Positions 35,381 through 43,735 of a stretch of DNA of 64,000 nt are shown piece after piece. Origin of the DNA: Streptomyces sp. NBC_01262. Its GTDB lineage: Bacteria > Actinomycetota > Actinomycetes > Streptomycetales > Streptomycetaceae. Location of the stretch: NCBI RefSeq assembly GCF_036226365.1, contig NZ_CP108462.1:6542501-6606500 (forward strand), in the 5' to 3' direction. The position numbers and the translations under genes were made by a program. Below the pieces are notes generated by a model. It saw only the letters and a program-made list of their open reading frames with translations. It did not search any database and was not told where the DNA came from. How positions within the stretch are numbered: position 1 is the first letter of the stretch; each line of letters begins with the position of its first letter.

Positions 35381-35406
35381 CATGGCGTCAGAACGGGGGC
35401 GATGCC

Positions 35407-37482
35407 ATGACCAACGAGGGCGACCACACCGAGGTCGGCACCCGGGCTACCTTCAACGGCCAGGTCATCGGCAAAGTCGAGCACCACCACGGCCCAGTGC
35501 CCATCGCCACTTCCTCGCTCCCGCCCGCGCCCACCGGCTTCACCGGCCGTGACGCGGACCTGGACCGGCTGCTGCCGGTACTCGCGCCGGAGGCACCCGA
35601 CACCGAGATGGCCGTCGTCATCTGCGCCGTGTCCGGGCTGGGCGGCATCGGCAAGACCGCGCTCGCGCTGTACGCGGCCCACCGGGCCGACGCCGACGGA
35701 TGGTTCCCCGGCGGGATGGTCTTCGTCGACCTGCGCGGCTACGACCCCGACCCCGTCACCGCAGACCAGGCGGTCCTGGCGCTGCTGGATGCCTTCGGCG
35801 TACGCGGCACCGACCTGCCCCAGACCGCCACCGCCCAGTACGCCCTCTACCGCACACGGCTCGCCCAGCAGCCGGAGCGCATGCTGCTCGTCCTCGACAA
35901 CGTCTCCGACCCCGCCCAGGTCGCCCCGCTCCTCCCGGGCACCCACCGTCACCGCGTCCTGGTCACCTCGCGCGCGCGGCTCGTCGACCTCGACGCCCGC
36001 CTCGTCGACCTCGACCCGCTGACGCCGGATGCCGCCATTGGCCTCATCACCCGAGCCCTCCACATCAGCGACGACCGCGACGACCGCCCGGCCCGCGAGC
36101 CCGACGCTCTGCGCGAGCTGGCCGTCCTGTGCGGGCACATCCCGCTCGCCCTCCAGATGGTCGGCGCCATGCTCCGTCGGCGTCGCTATCGCTCCATCGC
36201 CTCCCTTGCTGATGAGATCCGGGCCGCTGCCGACCCTGATGACGCCTTGCGGATCCGCGCTGTCCTCGACGTAACCTACGACCGCCTGCCGGAGGACCAG
36301 GCCCGCGTCTTCCGCCTCTTTGCCCTGGCCCCGACTGCCGAGGCCGACACCGACGCCATTGCCGCGATGGCCGAGCTCCCCGCTCACCAGACCCTCACCT
36401 TTCTGGAGTCCCTGGCTACTGCGAGGGTCGTTACCCCAGTCCCGACGAACGATGCGGGCAGCATGCGGTGGCGGTTGCACGACGTGGTGCGGGCATATGC
36501 GACTGGGCTGGCGGAGGCGTCGGGGGAGGCCGAGGCGGCGCGTGATCGGGTGCTGGGGTTCTACTACCAGCAGACCAAGGCCGCAGACGATCATCTGCGG
36601 TGGCTGCCGGGGTTGCCGGTGCCCTCGTTGTTCGCGGGCCGGGTGGAGGCGTTGGGTTGGCTGGATGCGGAGCGGGCGAATCTGGTGGCCGCTGCCCAGT
36701 GGGCCGACGACGACCGCCGCGCCCGCACCGCCATCCCTCTGGCCCTGTGCCTGGGCATGTACCTGAACTGGCGGCGGTACTCCGACGATCAGATCACCGT
36801 GTGCCGGTGCGCCCAACGGGCCGCCGCCCGCACCGGCGACCAGACCCACGAGGCCATTGCGTGGACCATCCTCGGTGCTGCCCTCCCCGAGGCGGGCCGG
36901 GCAGCGGAGGCCATCGAGGCCCACGCCCGGTCCCGCGACTTGTTCCAGACCACCGGCGACCGCAACCGCGAAGCCGTGGCGTGGGACAACCTCGGCAGTG
37001 CCCTGCGGGAGGCGGGCCGGGCGGCGGAGGCGATCGACGCCCACATCCGGTCCCGCGATATCTGCCAAGCCATCGGCGACCGCAACGGCGAGGCCTCGGC
37101 GTGGAACAACCTCGGCAGCGCCCTGCGGGAGGCGGGCCAGGTAGTGGAGGCGATCGACGCCCACATCCGGTCCCGCGACCTCTTCCAGGCCACCGGCGAC
37201 CGCAGCCGCGAGGCCCAGGTCTGGAACAACCTCGGCAACTCCTTGAGGGAGGCGAGCCAGGTGGAGGAGTCCATCGACGCCTACCGCGCGGCGCTGGAGC
37301 TGTACGCGGAGTTCGACAACTGGTACGCGACCGGCCGCACCCTGCGCAACCTCGCCCGCGCACACCAGGCCACCGGCGACCCCACCTCCGCCCGCACCGC
37401 CTGGCTCCAGGCCGCCGACGCCTACACCCGCGCCAACGCCCCCACCGAAGCCGACGAGGCCCGCCGCAGCGCCCAGCAGTAG
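35407..37482 (+). CDS. STAND NTPase with TPR repeats (NB-ARC-TPR, NLR-like), copy 2
   Basis: The 691-residue protein opens with a short beta segment, TFNGQVIGKVEHHHG, instead of the helical domain of copy 1. The NB-ARC module has Walker A GLGGIGKTAL (Lys83), Walker B LLVLDNVSD (about 160-168), VLVTSRAR and GHIPLAL. It is followed by LHDVVRAYA and four or five 40-residue TPR units. From about residue 355 on it is nearly identical to copy 1 (for example HLRWLPGLPVP and DQITVCRCAQRAAARTGDQ). The ATG at 35407 is chosen because sequence before it belongs to the ATPase pseudogene. The N-terminus is too short for an effector enzyme, so it may signal through partners. Confidence 0.88.
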   Translation: MTNEGDHTEVGTRATFNGQVIGKVEHHHGPVPIATSSLPPAPTGFTGRDADLDRLLPVLAPEAPDTEMAVVICAVSGLGGIGKTALALYAAHRADADGWFPGGMVFVDLRGYDPDPVTADQAVLALLDAFGVRGTDLPQTATAQYALYRTRLAQQPERMLLVLDNVSDPAQVAPLLPGTHRHRVLVTSRARLVDLDARLVDLDPLTPDAAIGLITRALHISDDRDDRPAREPDALRELAVLCGHIPLALQMVGAMLRRRRYRSIASLADEIRAAADPDDALRIRAVLDVTYDRLPEDQARVFRLFALAPTAEADTDAIAAMAELPAHQTLTFLESLATARVVTPVPTNDAGSMRWRLHDVVRAYATGLAEASGEAEAARDRVLGFYYQQTKAADDHLRWLPGLPVPSLFAGRVEALGWLDAERANLVAAAQWADDDRRARTAIPLALCLGMYLNWRRYSDDQITVCRCAQRAAARTGDQTHEAIAWTILGAALPEAGRAAEAIEAHARSRDLFQTTGDRNREAVAWDNLGSALREAGRAAEAIDAHIRSRDICQAIGDRNGEASAWNNLGSALREAGQVVEAIDAHIRSRDLFQATGDRSREAQVWNNLGNSLREASQVEESIDAYRAALELYAEFDNWYATGRTLRNLARAHQATGDPTSARTAWLQAADAYTRANAPTEADEARRSAQQ

Positions 37483-37512
37483 CGCATCCGAGTAACCTGG
37501 AACACGACAGAC

Positions 37513-37529
37513 GGCCCCATCCGGGGGCC
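37513..37529. terminator. short hairpin after the second STAND gene
   Basis: GGCCCC at 37513-37518 pairs with GGGGCC at 37524-37529. It is a modest stem in the 128-bp gap before the TIGR03936 gene and marks the right edge of the island. Confidence 0.45.
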
Positions 37530-37610
37530 AGCTAGACGACGACACACGTACGTAGGGACTGAACGACACTGGGCAAGCGACAGCCCGAAGGCCCGCCGCC
37601 CGCGCCTACC

Positions 37611-38393
37611 GTGCAGCGCATTCGGTTGCGCTACACGAAGCGGGGCCGCCTCCGGTTCACCAGCCATCGCGATTTTCAGCGTGCCTTTGAGCGGGCCCTG
37701 CGCCGCGCGGAGGTGCCGATGGCGTATTCGGCGGGTTTTACGCCGCATCCGAAGGTGTCGTATGCAAACGCCGCACCCACCGGCGTGGGCAGCGAGGCCG
37801 AGTTCCTGGAGATCGCGCTCTCTGAGGCGCGGGATCCGGAGAAGCTTCGTGCGCTGCTGGACGAGTCGTTGCCGGCGGGGCTGGATGTGACCGACGCGGT
37901 GGAGGCCCGTACATCGGGGCTGGCCGAGCGGTTGCAGGCTTCGGTGTGGGAGCTGCGCCTGGACGGTGTGGAGCCCGCGGAGGCAGAGAAGGCGGTCGCG
38001 GTGTTCCTGGCCGCGGAGACCGTTGAGGTCGAGCGGAAGACGAAGAACGGCATGCGCGCGTTCGACGCGCGCGGTGCGGTGATCGCACTGGAAGTGGTCG
38101 GGGCGGCGGATTCGCAGGTCGTCGTGGCTGCTGAAGGCACGCTCGAACAGGGTGCCGATAGGCCAGTGGCAGGTGCTTGTGCGATACTGCGGCTGGTTGT
38201 TCGGCATTTGACACCTGCCGTGCGACCCGACGACGTCCTGTCCGGCCTCCGTGTGACGGCCGACCTCGCGCCGCCGGTCCCCGCTGCGGTGACCAGGCTG
38301 GCGCAGGGGCCGCTCGACGAGGAGACCGGCACGGTCACCGATCCGCTCGCGCCTGATCGCGACGCCGTGACGGTGCCGGAGGATTCCGCGTAG
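37611..38393 (+). CDS. TIGR03936 (DUF2344) radical-SAM-associated protein
   Basis: The 260-residue protein has the family opening RLRYTKRGRLRFTSHRDFQR, followed by AFERALRRAEVPMAYSAGFTPHP (landmarks FSSGF/PHP), and a central EARDPEKLRALL region. It is the usual partner of the TIGR03960 radical SAM protein; in many bacteria the two are fused or adjacent. Here 11 kb of accessory genes separate them. The GTG at 37611 is the only good start before the first conserved strand. It is followed by the rne leader. Confidence 0.88.
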   Translation: MQRIRLRYTKRGRLRFTSHRDFQRAFERALRRAEVPMAYSAGFTPHPKVSYANAAPTGVGSEAEFLEIALSEARDPEKLRALLDESLPAGLDVTDAVEARTSGLAERLQASVWELRLDGVEPAEAEKAVAVFLAAETVEVERKTKNGMRAFDARGAVIALEVVGAADSQVVVAAEGTLEQGADRPVAGACAILRLVVRHLTPAVRPDDVLSGLRVTADLAPPVPAAVTRLAQGPLDEETGTVTDPLAPDRDAVTVPEDSA

Positions 38394-38412
38394 GACTGTC
38401 GTCGCCTGTGAT

Positions 38413-38520
38413 GCGCGCTTACCTAGCGCGCTCACTTAACAGACGAGACTTTCGTCGGCCCGTCAGGGCGGCGCCGACGAGCTATACGACAGCTCCCGTG
38501 TGGCGCTTGCGCCCGGGAGC
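38413..38520 (+). promoter_or_regulatory. structured 5' leader of rne/rng (three hairpins)
   Basis: Three perfect stems occur in the 147 bp before rne: GCGCGC/GCGCGC at 38413-38431, TCGTCGGC/GCCGACGA at 38452-38480, and GCTCCCG/CGGGAGC at 38492-38520. The last encloses GGCGC-TT-GCGCC. The start codon lies 20 bases after the third stem. RNase E genes are known to self-regulate through their leaders in enteric bacteria; such a role here is inferred from position and structure. Confidence 0.55.
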
Positions 38521-38540
38521 ACGACGGGAGAAATGCCCGC

Positions 38541-41500
38541 ATGCTCGAACTGAACGAGCCCAACGAGGCGCCGCAGACCGGCGCCACCGATGCCGCCACC
38601 GGCGGCCCTGACAGTGAAACGACGGCCGCTCCGGCCCGCCGTCGACGGGCGGCTTCCCGTCCGGCGGGCAGTCCGCCGGCCGCGCCCGTACGGGAGACCG
38701 TGAGCGAGGTCGTCACGGCTCCGGCCGTACCGGCCGCCGTGGAGACCCCCGAGCCCGCCGAGGCTCCGGCAGCGCCCGCGCGGCGCCGTGCCACCCGTAA
38801 GGCGACCGCTCCGGCAGGTGCGCCGAAGGCGGCGGAGGAAGCAGTGGAGGCCGCTGAGGCTCCGGCAGCGCCTGCGCGGCGCCGGGCCACCCGGAAGACG
38901 GCGGCTCCGGCCGAGGCTCCCGCAGCGGAGGCTCCCGCCCAGGAAGCCCAGGAAGACGTAGTAGCGGACGAGGCCGCTCCGGCCCGTACGCGGCGCCGGG
39001 CGACCCGGAAGGTGGCCGCTCCGGCGCCCGCCCCGGAGCCGGCTGCCGAGGCTCCGGCCGCAGCCACCGCAGCCGCCCCGAAGGAAGAGCCCAAGCCGCG
39101 CCGTACGTCGCGCAAGCGTGCCGCAGCGCCGGCGGCGTCGTTCCTCGCGGGGGACGACGGGTCGCGTCGGCTGAAGCCCGGCGCGCTGGCGCCGAAGGAG
39201 GCCGCCGAGCAGGTTGCCGTAGAGGCGGCACCCGCAAAGGCGGCGCCCGTGGAGGCAGCCCCCGTGGAGGCCCCCGCCGAGGAGGCCCCCGCGCGGACGC
39301 GTCGTACCCGGAAGCGGGTGGCGGCGGTCGTGGAGCCGGTGACGTACCCGGCGAAGGCTGTGCGGGACGGCAATGGCTGGGCTGTCGAGGTGGAGAACGC
39401 GTTCGAGATCCGCGGCTATGGCGCGACAGTCGAAGAGGCGCGGGCGAAGGCCGTGGAGGCCGTCGCGGAGGCGTTCGGCGTACCGGTGTCGTCCGTGACG
39501 GTCGAGGTCGCCGAGGCGGAGCAGGCAGCCGAGCAGGCGGCGGAGCCCGTAGCGGAAGAGGCCCCGGAAGCCCAGGAAGCGGCTCCCGCGCGTGGCCGGC
39601 GGCGGGTCGTACGGCCGCCGGTTGCGGTGTTCCAGCCGCCGGTGTTCCAGGCGCCGCAGGCCCCCGTGGCACCGGTCGCCGCGCCTGTCGCGCAGCCGGA
39701 GCCCGAGGCCGCCGAGGCCGAGGTGGCCGAGGAGCGCGAGGACGAGGAGTACGGGACCGGCTCGCGCCGTCGCCGCCGTCGCCGGGGTGCGCCTTCCCAG
39801 GCCGTGACGGCGGTGCAGGACGAGGTGGCCGAGGAAGCCCCCGAGGCGTCCGAGGAGATCGACGCCGACGAGCACGACGGCGCCGATGACGACGCCGACG
39901 GCCGCCCGTCGCGCCGCCGTCGCCGTGGTGGCCGTCGCCGCCGCCGTGGCGAGGCCGTGGACGGCGAGGAGGGCACCGCCGCCGAGTCCGAGGAGGGCGA
40001 GGAGCCCGAGGACGGCGAGGAAGCCGCCGCCGAGCACGAAGAGCACGAGGACGACGCCTCCGACGAGCACGGCAGCGTGAGCAGCCGCCGTCGGCGTCGC
40101 CGTCGCCGCCGTAGCGGGGACGCCGCCGAGAGCGGTGGCGGCGCCGAGGGGGCCGACGACCCGGAGCGTACGGTCGTCAAGGTCCGCGAGCCGCGTGCCG
40201 CCAAGGCGGAGACCACCGCCGGCACGGGCAACGCCTTCGACGAGGTGACGTCCATCAAGGGCTCCACCCGTATGGAGGCCAAGAAGCAGCGCCGTCGCGA
40301 GGGCCGCGAGCAGGGCCGCCGCCGGGTGCCGATCATCACGGAGGCCGAGTTCCTGGCCCGCCGGGAGGCCGTCGAGCGCGTGATGGTGGTCCGGGAGACC
40401 GGCGACCGTACGCAGATCGGCGTGCTGGAGGACAACGTCCTCGTCGAGCACTACGTGAACAAGGAGCAGGCCACCAGCTACGTCGGCAACGTCTACCTGG
40501 GCAAGGTGCAGAACGTACTGCCGTCCATGGAGGCCGCCTTCGTCGACATCGGCAAGGGCCGCAACGCGGTGCTCTACGCCGGTGAGGTCAACTTCGAGGC
40601 GCTCGGCATGGCCCACGGGCCGCGCCGCATCGAGAGCGCGCTGAAGTCGGGCCAGCCGGTCCTGGTGCAGGTCACCAAGGACCCGATCGGCCACAAGGGC
40701 GCCCGCCTGACCAGCCAGGTGTCCCTGCCCGGCCGGTACCTGGTCTACGTGCCCGAGGGCTCGATGACCGGCATCAGCCGCAAGCTGCCCGACACCGAGC
40801 GGGCGCGGCTCAAGACGATCCTCAAGAAGATCGTCCCCGAGGACGCGGGCGTGATCGTGCGCACGGCGGCCGAGGGCGCGAGCGAGGACGAGCTGGCGCG
40901 CGATGTCGAGCGGCTGCAGGCGCAGTGGGAGGACATCCAGAAGAAGGCGAAGACCGGCAACGCCCCGGCGCTGCTGTACGGCGAGCCGGACATGACGGTC
41001 CGCGTCGTCCGCGACATCTTCAACGAGGACTTCACCAAGGTCATCGTCAGCGGTGACACCGCGTGGGAGACCATCCACGGCTATGTCTCGCATGTCGCGC
41101 CCGACCTGACCGACCGGCTGTCGAAGTGGCACAGCGACGTCGACGTCTTCGCGACGTACCGGATCGACGAGCAGCTGCTCAAGGCGCTGGACCGTAAGGT
41201 CTGGCTGCCGAGCGGCGGCTCGCTGGTGATCGACAAGACCGAGGCGATGATCGTCGTCGACGTCAACACCGGCAAGTTCACCGGCCAGGGCGGCAACCTG
41301 GAGGAGACCGTCACCAGGAACAACCTGGAGGCGGCCGAGGAGATCGTGCGCCAGCTGCGGCTGCGCGACCTGGGCGGCATCGTCGTCATCGACTTCATCG
41401 ACATGGTCCTGGAGTCCAACCGCGACCTGGTGATGCGGCGCCTGCTGGAGTGCCTGGGCCGGGACCGCACCAAGCACCAGGTGGCCGAGGTCACCTCGCT

Positions 41501-42497
41501 GGGTCTGGTCCAGATGACCCGCAAGCGGGTCGGGCAGGGGCTGCTGGAGTCCTTCTCCGAGACCTGCGTGCACTGCAACGGGCGCGGCGTCATCGTCCAC
41601 ATGGACCAGGCGACGACGGTCGGCGGTGGCGGCAAGCGCAAGCGGCGCGGCCGTGGCGGCGACGCCGACGGTGAGGTCGAGGTCGCGGAGACCGCCGAGC
41701 ACGAGCACGAGGCCGAGGTTCTGGAGTACGACACGGAGCCTGAGCTCGAGCCCGTCGCGGTCACCGAGGCGGACCTCGTGCCCGCTGTCTCCGGTGACGA
41801 CGAGTGGTTCAGCAGCCCGGCGGAGGCCGAGGCCGCCGCGGGGCGCCGCAGCCGCCGTCGCGCCTCGCGCCGTGCCACGGCGCCGGTGAGCTCTCCGGAG
41901 GCTCCGGCCCAGGCCGAGGTCGTGGTCGTCACTCCGGCGCCCGCCACGGTGACGGAGCCGCAGGTCGCCGAGACCGCCGAAGTGGCGGCACCGGTCGCCG
42001 AGCCCGTGGTCGCCGAGCCCGCTCCAGCCCGTACCCGGCGTCGTGCCACCCGCAAGGTCACGGCTCCGGCGGGTGCGCCCCCGGCCGCCGAGGCCGAGGT
42101 CGTCGTGGTGCCTACGGTGACCGAGCCGGTGGCCGAGCCCGTGGCCGCCGCCGAGCCCGCCCCGGCGCCCGTACGGCGTCGTGCCACCCGTAAGGCGTCG
42201 GCTCCGGCCGGTCCGCCGAGCGCGTCGGCCGAGGCCGCCGTGGTGGTCGTACCGACCGCCGAGGCGGTCGTGGAGACCGTGGAGGCGGACGTGGAGCCCG
42301 AGGCGGAGCCCAAGAAGCGGGCACCGCGCAAGGCGGCCGCCAAGAAGGCTCCCGCGAAGAAGGCCGCAGCCAAGAAGACCGCGGCCAAGAAGACGGTCGC
42401 CAAGAAGGCCCCCGCGAAGAAGGCGGCGACCAAGAAGACCGCCGCCGCCGAGCAGGCATCCCCGGCCGGGGTGTCCGCCGAGGCCGACGCCTCGTAA
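38541..42497 (+). CDS. rne: ribonuclease E/G family endoribonuclease with long disordered flanks
   Basis: The 1318-residue protein has its catalytic core in the middle: an S1-like RNA-binding region from about residue 632 (VEHYVNKEQATSYVGNVYLG), the DNase-I-like active site with Asp residues in IDKTEAMIVVDVNTGKFTG (about 897-915), and the zinc-link CVHCNGRG near 1009. About 560 residues before and 290 after are Ala/Pro/Glu/Arg-rich and disordered. They contain five or more RRRATRK motifs and a histone H1-like KKxxAKK tail. These flanks probably bind RNA and partner proteins. GGGAGAA lies upstream of the ATG. Confidence 0.95.
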   Translation: MLELNEPNEAPQTGATDAATGGPDSETTAAPARRRRAASRPAGSPPAAPVRETVSEVVTAPAVPAAVETPEPAEAPAAPARRRATRKATAPAGAPKAAEEAVEAAEAPAAPARRRATRKTAAPAEAPAAEAPAQEAQEDVVADEAAPARTRRRATRKVAAPAPAPEPAAEAPAAATAAAPKEEPKPRRTSRKRAAAPAASFLAGDDGSRRLKPGALAPKEAAEQVAVEAAPAKAAPVEAAPVEAPAEEAPARTRRTRKRVAAVVEPVTYPAKAVRDGNGWAVEVENAFEIRGYGATVEEARAKAVEAVAEAFGVPVSSVTVEVAEAEQAAEQAAEPVAEEAPEAQEAAPARGRRRVVRPPVAVFQPPVFQAPQAPVAPVAAPVAQPEPEAAEAEVAEEREDEEYGTGSRRRRRRRGAPSQAVTAVQDEVAEEAPEASEEIDADEHDGADDDADGRPSRRRRRGGRRRRRGEAVDGEEGTAAESEEGEEPEDGEEAAAEHEEHEDDASDEHGSVSSRRRRRRRRRSGDAAESGGGAEGADDPERTVVKVREPRAAKAETTAGTGNAFDEVTSIKGSTRMEAKKQRRREGREQGRRRVPIITEAEFLARREAVERVMVVRETGDRTQIGVLEDNVLVEHYVNKEQATSYVGNVYLGKVQNVLPSMEAAFVDIGKGRNAVLYAGEVNFEALGMAHGPRRIESALKSGQPVLVQVTKDPIGHKGARLTSQVSLPGRYLVYVPEGSMTGISRKLPDTERARLKTILKKIVPEDAGVIVRTAAEGASEDELARDVERLQAQWEDIQKKAKTGNAPALLYGEPDMTVRVVRDIFNEDFTKVIVSGDTAWETIHGYVSHVAPDLTDRLSKWHSDVDVFATYRIDEQLLKALDRKVWLPSGGSLVIDKTEAMIVVDVNTGKFTGQGGNLEETVTRNNLEAAEEIVRQLRLRDLGGIVVIDFIDMVLESNRDLVMRRLLECLGRDRTKHQVAEVTSLGLVQMTRKRVGQGLLESFSETCVHCNGRGVIVHMDQATTVGGGGKRKRRGRGGDADGEVEVAETAEHEHEAEVLEYDTEPELEPVAVTEADLVPAVSGDDEWFSSPAEAEAAAGRRSRRRASRRATAPVSSPEAPAQAEVVVVTPAPATVTEPQVAETAEVAAPVAEPVVAEPAPARTRRRATRKVTAPAGAPPAAEAEVVVVPTVTEPVAEPVAAAEPAPAPVRRRATRKASAPAGPPSASAEAAVVVVPTAEAVVETVEADVEPEAEPKKRAPRKAAAKKAPAKKAAAKKTAAKKTVAKKAPAKKAATKKTAAAEQASPAGVSAEADAS

Positions 42498-42511
42498 CGG
42501 CGCAGCGACGT

Positions 42512-42566
42512 GACACCGAAGCGGGCCGCCCTTCGCAACGCGCGAGGGGCGGCCCGCTTCGGTGTC
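42512..42566. terminator. long perfect terminator after rne
   Basis: A 20-bp arm at 42512-42531 pairs perfectly with 42547-42566 (outermost bases GACACCG/CGGTGTC). It lies between rne and the convergent small lipoprotein gene. Confidence 0.9.
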
Positions 42567-42612
42567 GGACCCGGGACCCGGACGGCTCCGGCGAGCTGTT
42601 CCGGTCACCGCG

Positions 42613-42798
42613 CTAAGCGCAGAGCGCCTCGTCGATGCCGCAGTGCGTGTAGAGGTCGTAGGGAACCGACCGGCCGGGCGACGGGGTCGCCCCGGTGGTC
42701 CCCGCGACCACCTCTGCCCCGGCGGAGCATGAGATGAGGCCGGCGGCCAGGGCGAGGCCCCCGAGGGCGCGGACAAGGTGTCCAACTCTCTTGGTCAT
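42613..42798 (-). CDS. small, probably truncated lipoprotein
   Basis: The 61-residue product has a basic N-terminus, a hydrophobic stretch and a lipobox LISC (Cys near residue 24), then a Ser/Pro linker and VPYDLYTHCGIDEA. The LYTHCGI(D/R)EA segment is the start of a recurring Streptomyces secreted domain that normally continues for about 40 more residues. Here it ends three residues later. It is therefore likely a truncated or decaying gene. An ATG at 42825 would add nine residues. Confidence 0.5.
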   Translation of the reverse strand: MTKRVGHLVRALGGLALAAGLISCSAGAEVVAGTTGATPSPGRSVPYDLYTHCGIDEALCA

Positions 42799-42842
42799 GG
42801 CCCTTCGACGGCCGGATCGGGACACCGGTTCCGCGGTCCGGT

Positions 42843-43027
42843 TTGACCCTCCAGGGGCCCGCCCGTACTCTTGTCATTCGGTGTGCGTCAAGTACGCCAC
42901 ACGCTCCTGAGCAACTCCCTCCGGCTCAGCCGGAGAGGCCGCTCACTCCATTCGGGATCGTCGCGGGCCTCGGCCTGTGCGAGTGGCTGGCATCAGGGGT
43001 CCCGTATCGAGCGAGAGGTAGATCCGC
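42843..43027 (+). promoter_or_regulatory. rplU promoter and structured mRNA leader
   Basis: TTGACC at 42843-42848 and TACTCT at 42866-42871 are separated by 17 bp, a clear housekeeping-type promoter. The leader of about 150 nt contains GTGTGCGT/ACGCCACAC (42881-42902) and a perfect CTCCGGC-TCA-GCCGGAG hairpin (42919-42935). L21 operons in several bacteria have regulatory leaders; a similar role here is inferred. Confidence 0.6.
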
Positions 43028-43348
43028 GTGTACGCAATCGTGCGCAGCGGTGGCCGCCAGCACAAGGTGGCTGTCGGCGACATCGTTGAGGTTGACAAGA
43101 TTTCCACCGGCAAGGTGGGCGACGCGGTCGAGCTCTCGACCCTGCTCGTTGTCGACGGCGAGGCCGTCACCAGCGACCCGTGGGTGCTGGCCGGTATCAA
43201 GGTCGCGGCCGAGATCGTGGACCACCACAAGGGCCAGAAGATCGACATTCTTCGGTACAAGAACAAGACCGGCTACCGCCGTCGTCAGGGTCACCGTCAG
43301 CAGTACACGGCGATCAAGATCACCGGTATCCCCACGGCTGCGAAGTAA
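43028..43348 (+). CDS. rplU: 50S ribosomal protein L21
   Basis: The 106-residue protein begins [18 protein letters not shown] and ends with the [14 protein letters not shown] region and KITGI, all L21 hallmarks (rRNA-binding basic C-terminal loop). GTG start after GAGAGGTAG. It is followed 14 bp later by rpmA, the universal L21-L27 order. Confidence 0.98.
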   Translation: MYAIVRSGGRQHKVAVGDIVEVDKISTGKVGDAVELSTLLVVDGEAVTSDPWVLAGIKVAAEIVDHHKGQKIDILRYKNKTGYRRRQGHRQQYTAIKITGIPTAAK

Positions 43349-43362
43349 GGGACTGAGGAGAG

Positions 43363-43620
43363 ATGGCACACAAGAAGGGCGCATCGTCCACCCGGAACGG
43401 TCGCGACTCCAATGCTCAGTTTCTCGGCGTGAAGCGTTTCGGCGGCCAGGTCGTCAACGCCGGTGAGATTCTCGTCCGCCAGCGCGGCACCCACTTCCAC
43501 CCCGGCGCCAGCGTCGGCCGTGGCAAGGACGACACGCTGTTCGCCCTGGCCGCCGGCGCGGTCCAGTTCGGCACCAGCCGTGGTCGTCGTGTTGTGAACG
43601 TCGTTCCCGTCGCTGAGTAA
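43363..43620 (+). CDS. rpmA: 50S ribosomal protein L27
   Basis: The 85-residue protein begins [20 protein letters not shown], the L27 N-terminus that reaches into the peptidyl transferase centre. It continues with [21 protein letters not shown]. No N-terminal extension of the Firmicute cleaved type is present. It is co-transcribed with rplU and followed by a hairpin and obgE. Confidence 0.98.
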   Translation: MAHKKGASSTRNGRDSNAQFLGVKRFGGQVVNAGEILVRQRGTHFHPGASVGRGKDDTLFALAAGAVQFGTSRGRRVVNVVPVAE

Positions 43621-43641
43621 TCAGCCTCTGTAGCGAGACCG

Positions 43642-43684
43642 AGGGCGGATCCTACTTCTCCGTTTGGGGAAGCAGGTCCGCCCT
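43642..43684. terminator. hairpin between rpmA and obgE
   Basis: AGGGCGGA (43642-43649) pairs with TCCGCCCT (43677-43684); inner CCT/AGG and CTTCTCC/GGGGAAG pairs extend the stem. It probably attenuates the ribosomal transcript before obgE. Confidence 0.7.
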
Positions 43685-43735
43685 TGGCGCGTTACGTAAG
43701 TGAAATCCCCGTACGTATCTGGAGGAACACCTGCC

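Noticed and set aside
30779-37482. AfsR-type SARP regulators
   Set aside because: Both proteins have NB-ARC and TPR parts like AfsR but lack the N-terminal OmpR-like DNA-binding and BTAD domains.
38463-42785. A very long open frame of about 1440 codons on the minus strand opposite rne
   Set aside because: The sequence is Ala/Arg/Gly/His low complexity, has no family motif, and lies exactly opposite a well-supported gene. High-GC codon use leaves antisense frames open. Similar antisense frames opposite valS, clpX, tig, obgE and the TagF gene were dropped for the same reason.
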